NCBI RefSeq assembly: GCF_017352155.2
Contig: NZ_CP071462.1
Span: 1,116,001-1,180,000 of the forward strand
Origin: Haloterrigena alkaliphila
GTDB taxonomy: Archaea; Halobacteriota; Halobacteria; Halobacteriales; Natrialbaceae
Direction of reading: 5' to 3'
Length of the DNA: 64,000 bases
Part shown: piece after piece, positions 1 to 8,334 of the stretch
Layout: each line of letters starts with the position of its first letter
Position numbering within the stretch: position 1 is the stretch's first letter
Notes under the pieces: generated by a model
Databases searched by the model: none
What the model was told of the DNA's origin: nothing
Seen by the model: only the letters and a program-made list of their open reading frames with translations
Translations under genes and position numbers: made by a program

Positions 1-9
1 ATCGCCACG

Positions 10-52
10 CCCTCCCCAGCCGATTCGCTCACTCCGTTCGCTCATCCCTCGC
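10..52. repeat. Left arm of long inverted repeat flanking pdxT
   Basis: This 43-nt stretch is the reverse complement of 898-940 with two mismatches, so pdxT sits between two oppositely oriented copies. The core contains GCTCATCCCTCGC. It resembles a dispersed palindromic intergenic element rather than a transposon end, because no transposase is present. Confidence 0.75.
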
Positions 53-148
53 ACGGCTTCGTGTCGCGCTTCGCTTCTACTCAGCGCGACACAGCGCGCG
101 CCACCGCGCGTTGTCGGATCGGTCCGTATCGGTCGTCGGGGGACGCGA

Positions 149-158
149 CCTTTTTGGG
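149..158 (+). promoter_or_regulatory. TATA-like box of pdxT
   Basis: The sequence CCTTTTTGGG is centred about 28 nt before the pdxT ATG at 181. That is the spacing expected of a haloarchaeal leaderless transcript, and it supports the ATG at 181 over more upstream in-frame starts. Confidence 0.45.
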
Positions 159-180
159 AGAGCCATCCCTACCGGCGGCC

Positions 181-801
181 ATGTCACTGACCGCCGGCGT
201 CGTCGCCGTCCAGGGCGACGTCGAGGAACACGCCGCCGCCATCGAACGCGCCGCGGAGGCCCGCGGCCGCGACGTGACGGTCCGCGAGATTCGCGACGCG
301 GGGCACGTCCCCGACTGCGACCTGCTGGCGATGCCCGGCGGGGAGTCGACGACCATCTCCCGACTGGTTCACAGCGAGGGCATCGCCCCCGAAATCCGGG
401 ACCACGTCGCGGCCGGGAAACCGCTGCTCGCGACCTGCGCCGGCCTGATCGTCGCCTCGAGCGACGCGAACGACGACCGGGTCGACGAACTCGGCCTGCT
501 CGACGTGAGCGTCGAGCGCAACGCCTTCGGCCGCCAGAAGGACAGCTTCGAGGCGCCGCTCGCAGTCGACGGCCTCGAGGACCCCTATCCGGCGGTGTTC
601 ATCCGCGCGCCGGCCATCGACGACGTCGGGGGCGGGGACGCCCGGGTGCTCGCCTCGTGGGACGGCCGCCCGGTCGCCGTGAAACAGGGCCCGGTCGTCG
701 GCACCGCCTTCCACCCCGAACTGACCCCCGACAGCCGCATCCACGGGCTGGCCTTCTTCGAGAACGACGACGCGGCGGTGCCCCCGCTCGAGGACGCGTA
801 G
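181..801 (+). CDS. pdxT: Pyridoxal 5'-phosphate synthase glutaminase subunit PdxT
   Basis: This is the class I glutaminase partner of PdxS. It releases ammonia from glutamine for ribose-phosphate-dependent vitamin B6 synthesis in the cytoplasm. The 206-aa protein has the family signatures: a GGEST loop near residue 50, the nucleophile elbow TCAGL with the catalytic Cys, and a C-terminal FHPE with the His-Glu of the triad. The ATG at 181 gives the usual length and lies 28 nt after a TATA-like box. pdxS is not in the window, which is normal for haloarchaea. Assignment is firm. Confidence 0.95.
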   Translation: MSLTAGVVAVQGDVEEHAAAIERAAEARGRDVTVREIRDAGHVPDCDLLAMPGGESTTISRLVHSEGIAPEIRDHVAAGKPLLATCAGLIVASSDANDDRVDELGLLDVSVERNAFGRQKDSFEAPLAVDGLEDPYPAVFIRAPAIDDVGGGDARVLASWDGRPVAVKQGPVVGTAFHPELTPDSRIHGLAFFENDDAAVPPLEDA

Positions 802-897
802 GAGGCTCGGGGGCAGGTCGATCGGACCGGAGAACCGTATGCGGAGGCGCGCGCTGTCGGCCGACTGAGCGAAAGCGAAGTCGGGCGACGACAGTGC

Positions 898-940
898 GCG
901 AGGGATGAGCGAGCGGAGCGAGCGAATCGGCTGGGGAGGG
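898..940. repeat. Right arm of long inverted repeat flanking pdxT
   Basis: This 43-nt stretch is the reverse complement of 10-52 with two mismatches. It follows the end of pdxT by about 100 nt and is itself rich in GAGCGAGCGGAGCGAGCG-type short palindromes. Confidence 0.75.
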
Positions 941-1152
941 TGTGGAAATCCCCGTTGCCAGTGTGAGCAGCGTACTCGATTCGCACCCTCGAGTGGCGAG
1001 TACCGGCGACGTAGTGGGAGTACTGGCACGTCGTTCGGCTTCGAGGTCATCCGCGAAACTCGAGGACTGCACGAATCGCACATCGGAACGTCATCGTCGT
1101 GCATGCATTCGCGACCGGACATGTTTTCTCCCTCGCAGGCGAGGGTTACGAT

Positions 1153-1620
1153 ATGCAGGCTTCTATCGACGCCGTCCGCGTCGCGGGCACTCCGCAGGGA
1201 CCGGTTCCAGTGGTGGTCCTCGCCGTCGACGGCGAGGACGACGTGGTCCCGATCTTCATCGGATTCAACGAGGCGACGAGCATCGCCCGCGGCCTCGAGG
1301 CCGAGGACATCGGTCGCCCGCTGACCCACGACCTCCTGCTGGACGTCATGGAGGAGCTGGGAAGCCGGATCGAGCGCGTCGTCATCAACGAGATCGAACA
1401 ACGCAACGACGGGCAGGGCGGGACCTACATCGCCGACCTCCACGTCGAGACGCCCCGCGGCGAGACCGTCATCGACGCCCGACCGAGCGACTCGCTGGCG
1501 CTGGCGGCCCGGACGAACGCCGCGATCGAAGTCACCGAGGACGTCTTCGCCGACGGGCGAGACGACAGCAAGAAGTTTTCGGAACTGCAAGATATCCGCG
1601 ACGTCTCCGGTGAGATGTAA
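1153..1620 (+). CDS. Bifunctional nuclease (DUF151) family protein
   Basis: The 155-aa protein matches the BFN/DUF151 family, whose plant and bacterial members have been reported to have DNase and RNase activity. The archaeal role is unknown. The recognisable core runs from the N-terminal VVVLAVDGEDDVVPIFIG segment through EATSIA to the RPSDSLALA motif near residue 115, which is the best conserved block of the family. The ATG at 1153 is chosen because the upstream in-frame extension is not conserved-looking. Its TAA at 1618-1620 abuts the hisE ATG directly, so the two genes are probably co-transcribed. Confidence 0.88.
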   Translation: MQASIDAVRVAGTPQGPVPVVVLAVDGEDDVVPIFIGFNEATSIARGLEAEDIGRPLTHDLLLDVMEELGSRIERVVINEIEQRNDGQGGTYIADLHVETPRGETVIDARPSDSLALAARTNAAIEVTEDVFADGRDDSKKFSELQDIRDVSGEM

Positions 1621-1905
1621 ATGGACGACACGCTCGAGGAGCTGTTCGCCGTAATCGAGGATCGCAAGGAAACGCTGCCCGAGGACTCCTACACCGCCTC
1701 GCTCTTCACCCACGAGAAGGGCGAGAATGCGGTGCTCGAGAAACTCGGCGAGGAGACGACGGAACTCGTGCTCGCGGCCAAGGACGACGACGAAGACGAG
1801 ATCGCCTACGAGGCCGCCGACATCGTCTACCACCTGCTGGTCCTGCTCTCGATGAAGGACATGGACCTCGCGGACCTCGAGACGGAACTCGAGGCGCGGC
1901 GCTGA
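1621..1905 (+). CDS. hisE: Phosphoribosyl-ATP pyrophosphatase HisE
   Basis: HisE removes pyrophosphate from phosphoribosyl-ATP in the second step of histidine synthesis. The 94-aa protein is the normal length for a stand-alone HisE. It shows the all-alpha MazG-like pattern with metal-binding acidic helices (KLGEETTELVLA and EAADIVYHLLVL). It starts on the base after the stop of the DUF151 gene, which indicates translational coupling. No other his genes are nearby, as is common in haloarchaea where the pathway is scattered. Confidence 0.95.
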   Translation: MDDTLEELFAVIEDRKETLPEDSYTASLFTHEKGENAVLEKLGEETTELVLAAKDDDEDEIAYEAADIVYHLLVLLSMKDMDLADLETELEARR

Positions 1906-2509
1906 TCGTTCGCGTCAGGGCACCGATTGCTCGCGGAGCGGACTCCGACCGCCGAACGAGTCGGGATCGTCGGGTCCGACGGCGTCGAGGACCACCGTCT
2001 CAGTTCTGTCAGCCCCGCACGGATGGTAAAAGGTTTTCTATGGTACACTTCGGTGCAAAATTGAGCGCGACGACGCACTGACGGGCCGGGTCGATCCGAA
2101 CCACGTACGGCCACGAGGGAGGATACCGTAATGAGCCGGCAGGTTCGAGACCTACCTATTAGCGGCGAGAACGGTCACTCGACGTGACCGTTCGCGGCCC
2201 GAATCGTCACCGCCCACCCGATCTCCGAACGGGCCCTCGTGCTGGCGGCGTTTTTCGCCCCGACCGGGGGCGGGTTTTCCGGCCCCGACCGCGAGCCCGA
2301 ACCGGCCCCCGCACCCGGCATCGCGACCGACGGGGCGCGCGACGAGGCGGCCGAGTCGACTCGAGAGGGCGACGGCCGCCAGTGGTAAGCGGGCGGCGAA
2401 CTCGATCGACGACGCACCCGTTGGCTGCGGGTATCGCCACCGAGTGGTCGGTTTTCCCTTGCAGGCGCCCGTCACATCTTGATGCCGACGCGCGTCGGAA
2501 AACCGAGTG
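1906..2509. other. 604-nt intergenic region, no convincing gene
   Basis: I see no gene with a supported start. A frame open from 2188 to 2388 on the plus strand has Pro/Glu-rich, haloarchaeal-looking codon use but begins right after a stop and has no ATG or GTG near its beginning, so it may be a gene remnant. A perfect 10-bp inverted repeat with a 5-nt loop lies at 2169-2193. Confidence 0.4.
2169..2193. repeat. Perfect inverted repeat, 10-bp arms
   Basis: The arms GAACGGTCAC and GTGACCGTTC are separated by TCGAC. It could be a hairpin of the hisE transcript or an operator. Nothing in the sequence decides between the two. Confidence 0.6.
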
Positions 2510-2857
2510 ATGGCGCTTCAACAGATCGACCACGCGGACGACCACATGCAGGAGTGTATCGACAACTGCCTCGAGGCCGCTCAGGTCTGCGAGTGGTGTG
2601 CCGACGAGTGCGCGGGCGAGGGCGAGGGGATGGCCCGCTGCGTCCGGCTCTGCCGGGACGTCGCGGACGTCGCCTCGTTGCACGCGCGGTTCATGGCCCG
2701 CAACTCCGGCTACCACGAGGAACTGGGCGAGATCTGCGCGGACCTCTGCGAGGAGTGCGCCGAGGAGTGCGAGCAACACGACGACGACCACTGTCAGGCC
2801 TGCGCGGAGATCCTCCCGAAGTGCGCCGAGAGCTGTCGCGAGATGGCGTCGGCCTGA
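2510..2857 (+). CDS. Cysteine-rich four-helix-bundle copper-binding-like protein (DUF326)
   Basis: The 115-aa protein contains 15 cysteines arranged along predicted helices (for example QECIDNC, QVCEWCADEC, CADLCEECAEEC, CQACAEILPKC). This is the pattern of the DUF326/Csp-type four-helix copper-storage family, where inward-facing Cys bind Cu(I). There is no signal peptide, so it would be cytosolic. The ATG at 2510 is preferred to the adjacent GTG at 2507. A role in copper storage or detoxification is inferred from family only, and no copper transporter or CopY-like regulator is adjacent. Confidence 0.85.
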   Translation: MALQQIDHADDHMQECIDNCLEAAQVCEWCADECAGEGEGMARCVRLCRDVADVASLHARFMARNSGYHEELGEICADLCEECAEECEQHDDDHCQACAEILPKCAESCREMASA

Positions 2858-2899
2858 TTCGAACTAAAAAGGAATTCAAAACCGCCCTCGAGTCGCCGC

Positions 2900-3304
2900 T
2901 CAATACCGCTGGGGTTCGCTCCGGCCCGCACGGCCGGAATTGAGCGCGCCGCCGATCGCACCCGCGATGGCGCTCTCGAGGGCCATCACGACCGAGACGA
3001 CGACGGCGACGGTGAAGATGCCGAGGCCGGCAGCGCCCGAGATGGCGCCGCCGACGGGGCCGAGCGCCCAGCCGGCGATGCCGACGACGAACGCGAGCAG
3101 CAGGCCGGCGAAGATTCCGCCGAAAGCGCCGGCGAGTAGCCCGTGCCAGAAGCCGCTGCCCAGACCGCCCCCGGCGATGTAACCGGCGGCGAAGCCGCCG
3201 ATCAGGCCCGCGGCGAGTTGGCCGATCCCCGGCAGGGCGAGGCCGAACAGTCCGAGCACGGTCGCGACGAGGAAGCCGATGAACACGGCGCGCCAGTTTG
3301 TCAT
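2900..3304 (-). CDS. DUF5518-type small membrane protein
   Basis: The 134-aa protein consists almost entirely of hydrophobic, Gly/Ala-rich segments with repeated GxxxG spacing (three to four membrane helices) and a short polar C-terminus. It has the look of the haloarchaeal DUF5518 family, whose function is not known. It is convergent with the upstream DUF326 gene and divergent from NOG1. Confidence 0.75.
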   Translation of the reverse strand: MTNWRAVFIGFLVATVLGLFGLALPGIGQLAAGLIGGFAAGYIAGGGLGSGFWHGLLAGAFGGIFAGLLLAFVVGIAGWALGPVGGAISGAAGLGIFTVAVVVSVVMALESAIAGAIGGALNSGRAGRSEPQRY

Positions 3305-3434
3305 ACTAGACGGGAGGCGCCGAGCGACGATAAGAACGCGGCGCGTATACTACGACCGTTGATCAGTGGGGCGGGGTCGCCGCAGTCGCTCGGCGAATCT
3401 AGCGACCAGTACCGGTCACAGGATAACGAACGAC

Positions 3435-3441
3435 CTTTTAA
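3435..3441 (+). promoter_or_regulatory. TATA-like box of the NOG1 gene
   Basis: CTTTTAA is centred 27 nt before the ATG at 3465, fitting a leaderless mRNA and supporting that start. Confidence 0.5.
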
Positions 3442-3464
3442 GAGAGCGCGTCCTAGCCCTGCGT

Positions 3465-4460
3465 ATGATTTTCGAAGACCTTCCGACGACGCCCACGTCG
3501 GAAGAGCTGATCGACAAGGCGTTTTCGCGGGCAGCGCGGGCCGGCAAGGCCAAAGGCGGCCTCGAGGCCCAGCAGTCGATGCTGCAGACGGCGGCCAACA
3601 TCATCTCGGACAACCTCGAGAACGTCGTCACGGCGTGGCCGGACTTCGCGTACGAGGACGACGTGCATCCGTTCTACTACGAACTCGCGGACGCGATCGT
3701 CGACGTGGACGAACTTCGCCAGAGCCTCTCGGAGGTGATGTGGGCCAGCCGGAAGGCCCGAGAGATCCACGAGGAGTACCAGCCCCGCCTGCGCAAGACC
3801 GACGTTGACACCGCGCGAAAACACCGAAAACAGGCCTTCGCCCGACTGGCGGACATCGTCGAACAGGTCGACGACGAACTGCGCTACATCAACAAATCGC
3901 GCAACGACCTGCGGGATCTGCCGGAGATCGATCCCGACGAGCCGACCATCGTCGTCGCCGGCTATCCGAACGTCGGCAAGTCCTCGTTCGTCAACGACGT
4001 CACCAGCGCCCGCGGCGAGACGGCCTCCTACCCCTTCACGACGAAGGGGATCGGCCTCGGCCACTTCGAGCACGAGCACCTCCGCTACCAGCTCGTCGAC
4101 ACGCCGGGGCTGCTCGACCGTCCGCCCGAAGAGCGCAACGAGATCGAGTCCCAGGCGGTCAGCGCCATCGAGCACCTCGCCGACTGCATGCTCGTGATGA
4201 TCGATCCCAGCGGCGAGTGCGGCTACCCCCTCGCCTCGCAACTGGAGCTCCGGGACTCGATCGTCGCCCAGTTCGAGGACGTGCCCGTCCTGACCGTCGC
4301 GAACAAGGTCGATCGCCGGGAGGTCTGGGACGAAGATCTCCTCGACGAACTGAACGCCGACTACACCATGAGCGTCGAGACCGGGGAGGACGTCGATACG
4401 GTGCTCGAGGCGGCCATCGAAGCGGTCGACTACGAGCCCGAACTCCCCTTCGAGGGGTAA
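3465..4460 (+). CDS. NOG1-family GTP-binding protein
   Basis: This 331-aa GTPase matches archaeal NOG1, the homologue of a eukaryotic factor for 60S ribosomal subunit assembly. The N-terminal half is a helical NOG1_N domain (residues about 1-155). The G domain follows with G1 GYPNVGKSS, G3 DTPGLL and G4 NKVD near residue 280. The C-terminus stops soon after the G domain, as in other archaeal members. A role in large-subunit maturation is inferred from family. The start is supported by the TATA-like box at 3435. Confidence 0.93.
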   Translation: MIFEDLPTTPTSEELIDKAFSRAARAGKAKGGLEAQQSMLQTAANIISDNLENVVTAWPDFAYEDDVHPFYYELADAIVDVDELRQSLSEVMWASRKAREIHEEYQPRLRKTDVDTARKHRKQAFARLADIVEQVDDELRYINKSRNDLRDLPEIDPDEPTIVVAGYPNVGKSSFVNDVTSARGETASYPFTTKGIGLGHFEHEHLRYQLVDTPGLLDRPPEERNEIESQAVSAIEHLADCMLVMIDPSGECGYPLASQLELRDSIVAQFEDVPVLTVANKVDRREVWDEDLLDELNADYTMSVETGEDVDTVLEAAIEAVDYEPELPFEG

Positions 4461-4496
4461 CGTGGGTCGACGGCCCGATTTCGACTCGAGCACGCC

Positions 4497-4820
4497 ATGA
4501 GAGGGCCCGGAATCCTCTGGATGCTCCAGACCGCCGCCGGCCTCTCGATGGCCGGCCCGATGTTCGTCGTCGGCGTCAACTTCCTCTGGGACGGCCGTCC
4601 AGTCGCCGGAGCCGGCTTTCTCACCCTCGGTGCGCTCGCGCTGTACTTCCCGACCTACCTGCTCAACCGGATCGGCGGGCCCCGAGCGTGGATCCGCCGA
4701 CGGCTCAGTCGCACCCGCGGTGACGACGCTGGCGACGACGGCTCGCGTTCGGACTCGGACGCGGACGCCAGCACCGGCGGCTCGTCGGTCGGCCTGCTCG
4801 AGCGACTCCGCGGTCGGTAA
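4497..4820 (+). CDS. Small two-helix membrane protein, function unknown
   Basis: I do not recognise a characterised family. The 107-aa protein has two hydrophobic segments (about residues 8-28 and 38-58), then a basic stretch (RAWIRRRLSR) and an acidic, Ser/Asp-rich linker typical of haloarchaeal cytoplasmic tails. It starts 36 nt after the NOG1 stop on the same strand and may be co-transcribed with it. Confidence 0.7.
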   Translation: MRGPGILWMLQTAAGLSMAGPMFVVGVNFLWDGRPVAGAGFLTLGALALYFPTYLLNRIGGPRAWIRRRLSRTRGDDAGDDGSRSDSDADASTGGSSVGLLERLRGR

Positions 4821-4865
4821 TTGTGGCTCCAGTGAGGCGGGGGCCGCCACATTGCAGCTCTGCTA

Positions 4866-5309
4866 CTACGCGACGGTGAACTCGAGCCGATCCCGTGCGC
4901 CGTCGATTTCGACGAGGACGCGGTGATCGCCCGGCTCGAGCGACGCCGGGACCGTCAGCTCGAGCACCGACCCTTCGCGCCACGCGGTGTCCGGATACCC
5001 GAAGACCGTCGTCCCGTTCGGCTCGACGTACTCGCCGTCCAGAACGAGGTCGACGTCGGCCGGGTCGAGGGAGCCGCCGCCGACGTTCTTGACGTACAGC
5101 GTTACCTCGCTGCCGTTGTACGTCGACCCGGCCTCGGCATCGTTGACGACGTCGATTTCGGCGTCGATCGTTGCGACTTTTCTATCGCTCTCGTCCGCGG
5201 CAGATTGGGCGTACAGGCCCGTCTCCGTGACGACGACGCCGACGAACATCGTCGAGACGCTGATCACCGCGATGAACAACAGGACGTGGGTGAGGGAGAC
5301 TCTGACCAT
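4866..5309 (-). CDS. Archaellum FlaG/FlaF-like secreted protein
   Basis: The 147-aa protein has one N-terminal hydrophobic segment (about residues 8-30) with a short preceding stretch, followed by an all-beta domain with alternating VTLYVKNVG-type strands. This is the architecture of FlaF/FlaG-like archaellum stator proteins and related pilin-like proteins, which have their beta domain outside the membrane. No other archaellum gene is nearby, so it may be a stand-alone relative with a CARDB-like fold rather than a true archaellum part. Confidence 0.6.
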   Translation of the reverse strand: MVRVSLTHVLLFIAVISVSTMFVGVVVTETGLYAQSAADESDRKVATIDAEIDVVNDAEAGSTYNGSEVTLYVKNVGGGSLDPADVDLVLDGEYVEPNGTTVFGYPDTAWREGSVLELTVPASLEPGDHRVLVEIDGARDRLEFTVA

Positions 5310-5426
5310 CGGCGACGGACGACTCGAGGGGAGGACGGTCTCGGAGCGGCATAGTCCTACCGGCCGTCGGCGAGGGCCGCGGAGAAGGGCAGATGGGGAC
5401 CAGACGACGCGAGTCGCTGGTGACGG

Positions 5427-6719
5427 TCAGCGCTCGACGAGGCCGACGTATCTGATTTCGACGGCCACCTCTTCCTCGGTGTGGCGGTTGATCCGCTCGT
5501 GTAACCGATCGGCCAACTCTGGCGGCGCCTCCCCGGGCGGCCCACCGACGGTGATGACGACGCGCTCGGGGCCGAGGAACGGGTAGTTCTCGTCCATGAC
5601 CACCTCGAACTCGAGCATCTGATACGCCTCGAACTCCTCTTGCGAGAGGACCGTTGCGGTCTCTTCGCGGGCGTTCTGCTCGAACGTGGAGACGGTGTAC
5701 GACGAGTAGGAGATGGCGCCGAGGAAGACGGCGAAGACGAGGACGATCACGGCCAGTCCGAGCACCCGTCGACGGACGCGCTGTTCCGTCTCCCCGAGCG
5801 AGAACAGGTTCTCCGGCCGGTAGCCGGCCCACCACAGCGTCACGAGGCCGGCGAGGTTCACCGAGAGGACGTTGACGAACACGAGCGCGGTCGAGCCGAT
5901 GGCGGCCGAGGGCTGGCCCCACGCGATGGCGATACCGGCCGCCGCGGCGGGCGGAATCAACGCCGCGGCGATCATGACACCGACCAGCGCGACGGCGGTC
6001 CCCGTCGCGATGCTGATGATTCCCGCGACGCCGGCGCCCAGCGCGATCGCCAGCGAGAGGAGGTCGGGCGCGAGTCGTTCGGAGATTTCGCCGACCTCGC
6101 TGAGGTTGAGCCCCGGTGGAACGATGTTGGTCATCCGGACGGTCCAGGCGAACACCGCGGCCGCAGCGATCGCGAGGAGAATGCCGAGTATCTGGTAGTA
6201 GAGGCTCTCCCGGAACAGTTCCTCGTCGTCGATCACCGAGCCGACGCTCAGTCCGAGCGCCGGCCCGATCAGCGGCGCGATCACCATCGAGCCGACGACG
6301 ACCGCCGGCGAATCGAGGAAGAGGCCCGCCGTCGCGACGACGGCGCTGATGACCGTCATGATCGAGTAGACCGCGAACGTCGGCGTCAGCGAGTCGGCCT
6401 CGGACTGGAGCTCCTGCCTCGAGATCCGGTCAGTCTCGACGTCGCCGTTCTCGTACTCCTCCTTCAGGGTCTCGAAGCGCCGCGAGACGACCGTCTCCGC
6501 GTCGACGACGACCGTGTAGGCGTCCTCGTCGACGCCCGCGTCCTGCAGTTCGTCGAGGACGGGTTCGACCGCCGCGTTCGGCAGCGGAAAGTAGACAACC
6601 GCCGTATACCCCCGATTGCTCTCCTCGTCGGTCAGGACGTAGTCGATCTCTCGGTCGTCGAGCGCCTCGAGGATCGTCTCCCGCTTGCCCGTCGGCACTG
6701 TCAACTGAACGAGCCGCAC
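5427..6719 (-). CDS. DUF389 / TIGR00341 family membrane protein
   Basis: The 430-aa protein has a soluble N-terminal ferredoxin-like region (about residues 1-110), a DUF389 membrane domain of about six helices including the signature VVVGSMVIAPLIGPALGLS, and a C-terminal soluble tail (about residues 345-430). DUF389 proteins are common in archaea and actinobacteria, and their transport role is unproven. Length and order fit the haloarchaeal form. It is transcribed away from engB. Confidence 0.9.
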   Translation of the reverse strand: MRLVQLTVPTGKRETILEALDDREIDYVLTDEESNRGYTAVVYFPLPNAAVEPVLDELQDAGVDEDAYTVVVDAETVVSRRFETLKEEYENGDVETDRISRQELQSEADSLTPTFAVYSIMTVISAVVATAGLFLDSPAVVVGSMVIAPLIGPALGLSVGSVIDDEELFRESLYYQILGILLAIAAAAVFAWTVRMTNIVPPGLNLSEVGEISERLAPDLLSLAIALGAGVAGIISIATGTAVALVGVMIAAALIPPAAAAGIAIAWGQPSAAIGSTALVFVNVLSVNLAGLVTLWWAGYRPENLFSLGETEQRVRRRVLGLAVIVLVFAVFLGAISYSSYTVSTFEQNAREETATVLSQEEFEAYQMLEFEVVMDENYPFLGPERVVITVGGPPGEAPPELADRLHERINRHTEEEVAVEIRYVGLVER

Positions 6720-6750
6720 GTGAAGGGCTGAGCACTCCCGGGACTATAAC

Positions 6751-6840
6751 TTGGGGCGCTTTCGGCGCGTACTCGTCGGTATCGCCGCGCTGGCGGTCGC
6801 GTCGACGGTCGTCGGCCTCCTGCTCGTGACGGTCGTCTAG
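6751..6840 (+). CDS. Possible 29-aa membrane peptide (TTG start)
   Basis: A short frame from TTG 6751 to TAG 6838-6840 encodes a basic N-terminus (GRFRRVLVG) followed by one hydrophobic stretch ([19 protein letters not shown]). The composition is membrane-peptide-like and lies between the divergent DUF389 and engB genes. The non-ATG start and the lack of a well-placed promoter keep this tentative. Confidence 0.25.
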   Translation: MGRFRRVLVGIAALAVASTVVGLLLVTVV

Positions 6841-6861
6841 CTCGCGGGGCAAGTACCGTGC

Positions 6862-6869
6862 GTATAAAC
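6862..6869 (+). promoter_or_regulatory. TATA box of engB
   Basis: GTATAAAC is centred 28 nt before the engB ATG at 6893, fitting a leaderless transcript. Confidence 0.6.
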
Positions 6870-6892
6870 CCGCGACTCCCCTACGACGGCGT

Positions 6893-7510
6893 ATGTTCGA
6901 CACGCGACCCGACCGCGACGCCGAGGTGGCGCTCGTCGGTCGCTCGAACGTGGGCAAGTCGACGCTCATGCGCGAGCTCACCGGCCACAGCTTCGACACC
7001 GGCGGGAAACCCGGCGTCACGCGCCAGCCCAACCACTACGACTGGGCCGCCGAGGACTTCGTCGTCACCGACCTCCCCGGCTTCGGCTTCATGAGCGGCG
7101 TCGACGAGGACTACCGCGAGGAGATCAAGACGAACATCGTCCGCTACCTCGAGGAGTACGCCGAGAACGTCCTCGTCGGGATCCTGGTCGTCGACGGCAA
7201 GAGCGTCATCGACATCATCGACCGCCACTCGGGTCCCGACGAGATTCCCTACGACGTCGAGATGTTCCACTTCCTCCGGGACCTCGACATCCCCACCGTC
7301 GTCGCCGTCAACAAGATGGACAAGGTCGACGACCGCGACGAGCGTCTGAACGACCTCTGCGACCGCCTCGGCCTGCTCCCGCCGTGGAAACAGTGGCAGG
7401 AAACGATCGCCCCGATCACCGCCAAGAACGGCCAGGTCAGCAGTCTCAACGAAGCCGTCCGCACGCACCTGCACGAGCAGAATCGCGACGATCTGTTTAA
7501 ATTCTTCTAG
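6893..7510 (+). CDS. engB: GTP-binding protein EngB
   Basis: This 205-aa protein belongs to the EngB/YsxC GTPases, which assist late assembly of the large ribosomal subunit in bacteria. Visible motifs are G1 GRSNVGKS near residue 14, G3 DLPGFG near residue 63 and G4 NKMD near residue 140. The ATG at 6893 is supported by the TATA box 28 nt upstream. The gene ends just before a strong palindrome at 7530-7550. It is the second assembly-type GTPase within 4 kb, after NOG1. Confidence 0.94.
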   Translation: MFDTRPDRDAEVALVGRSNVGKSTLMRELTGHSFDTGGKPGVTRQPNHYDWAAEDFVVTDLPGFGFMSGVDEDYREEIKTNIVRYLEEYAENVLVGILVVDGKSVIDIIDRHSGPDEIPYDVEMFHFLRDLDIPTVVAVNKMDKVDDRDERLNDLCDRLGLLPPWKQWQETIAPITAKNGQVSSLNEAVRTHLHEQNRDDLFKFF

Positions 7511-7529
7511 AACCGAACTTTTGCTCTGC

Positions 7530-7550
7530 GGGCGCGGCGAAGCCGCGCCC
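7530..7550. terminator. Strong hairpin after engB
   Basis: Perfect 9-bp arms GGGCGCGGC and GCCGCGCCC surround a 3-nt loop. The flanks extend the symmetry imperfectly (TTTTGC on the left, GCAAAA on the right). It could end the engB transcript or the convergent acetyltransferase transcript, or be one copy of a dispersed palindromic element. A second palindrome with GCGGCGC arms follows near 7630. Confidence 0.5.
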
Positions 7551-7795
7551 TCGGCAAAACTTCGATGAAAAGCCTCTTCCCTCCGTTCCGTTCACTCGAC
7601 TCGCGGCTCGCGCCGCTCGTCTATACGCGGCGCGTAGCGCCGCGCTTTCGTTCACTTCACATCGGTCGTCGGCCCGCTCGCTCCCTTCGGTCGCTCGCGG
7701 TGTTCGTTGGAGAACAGCCTGCCCTTCCCCGGGTTGCACGACTCTCGCGATACTCGAGTCGTGCGCCCGGCCACTCGAGCGAGACACGTTCCGTC

Positions 7796-8332
7796 CTATC
7801 GCGACGGTCCGTCTTTCAATCGCGTCCGCATCCGCAAACACGCCAGCGCCACGTCGTCGCTCATCTCGAGCGAAACCGTCTCGACCCCCTCGTAGCCCCG
7901 TTGCTCGTAGAAGCCGATGGCGTTCCGCGAGGCCGTCAGGACGAGCGTCTCGAGGCCCGCCTCCCGTGCGGCCGACTCGAGGTCGGTGAGGATCGCGGTA
8001 CCGACGCCCTCGCGAGCGTGATCGGGGTGGACGTACACCGCGCCGATCTGGCCGGTCCGGTCGTCGTCGACGTCGGGAGGTTCGCAGTCGAGCAGGCCGA
8101 ATCCGATGGGATCGCCGCCGTCGCCATCGTCGCCCTCGCGTTCGGCGACGACGATCTGAAAGCCGTCTTCCTCGAGCGGGTACCGTTCCGGGTGGACGTT
8201 CGCGAGCCACGCCTCGACCTGCCGGTCGGTGTAGCCCTCGCTCCCCTCCTCGCGGATCGCGGCCGCGTGCACGTCGCTGATCGCTTCGGCGTCGTCGACG
8301 GTCGCCTCCCGGATCGTCACCTGCGGTGCCAC
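7796..8332 (-). CDS. GNAT family N-acetyltransferase
   Basis: The 178-aa protein has a complete GNAT fold: an N-terminal IREATVDDAEAI strand-helix, the acetyl-CoA loop in the region HAREGVGTAIL, and a C-terminal NAIGFYEQRGYEGV segment. The substrate is not evident. The GTG start at 8332 lies 2 nt downstream of the stop of the dehydrogenase gene, so the two are almost certainly one transcript. A start further upstream would overlap the dehydrogenase. Confidence 0.88.
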   Translation of the reverse strand: MAPQVTIREATVDDAEAISDVHAAAIREEGSEGYTDRQVEAWLANVHPERYPLEEDGFQIVVAEREGDDGDGGDPIGFGLLDCEPPDVDDDRTGQIGAVYVHPDHAREGVGTAILTDLESAAREAGLETLVLTASRNAIGFYEQRGYEGVETVSLEMSDDVALACLRMRTRLKDGPSR

Positions 8333-8334
8333 GG

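Noticed and set aside
184-1833. 549-codon minus-strand open frame over pdxT, DUF151 and hisE
   Set aside because: It lies opposite three well-recognised genes and its composition has no family features.
3453-4850. 465-codon minus-strand open frame
   Set aside because: It mirrors the NOG1 gene; the sense strand has complete GTPase motifs.
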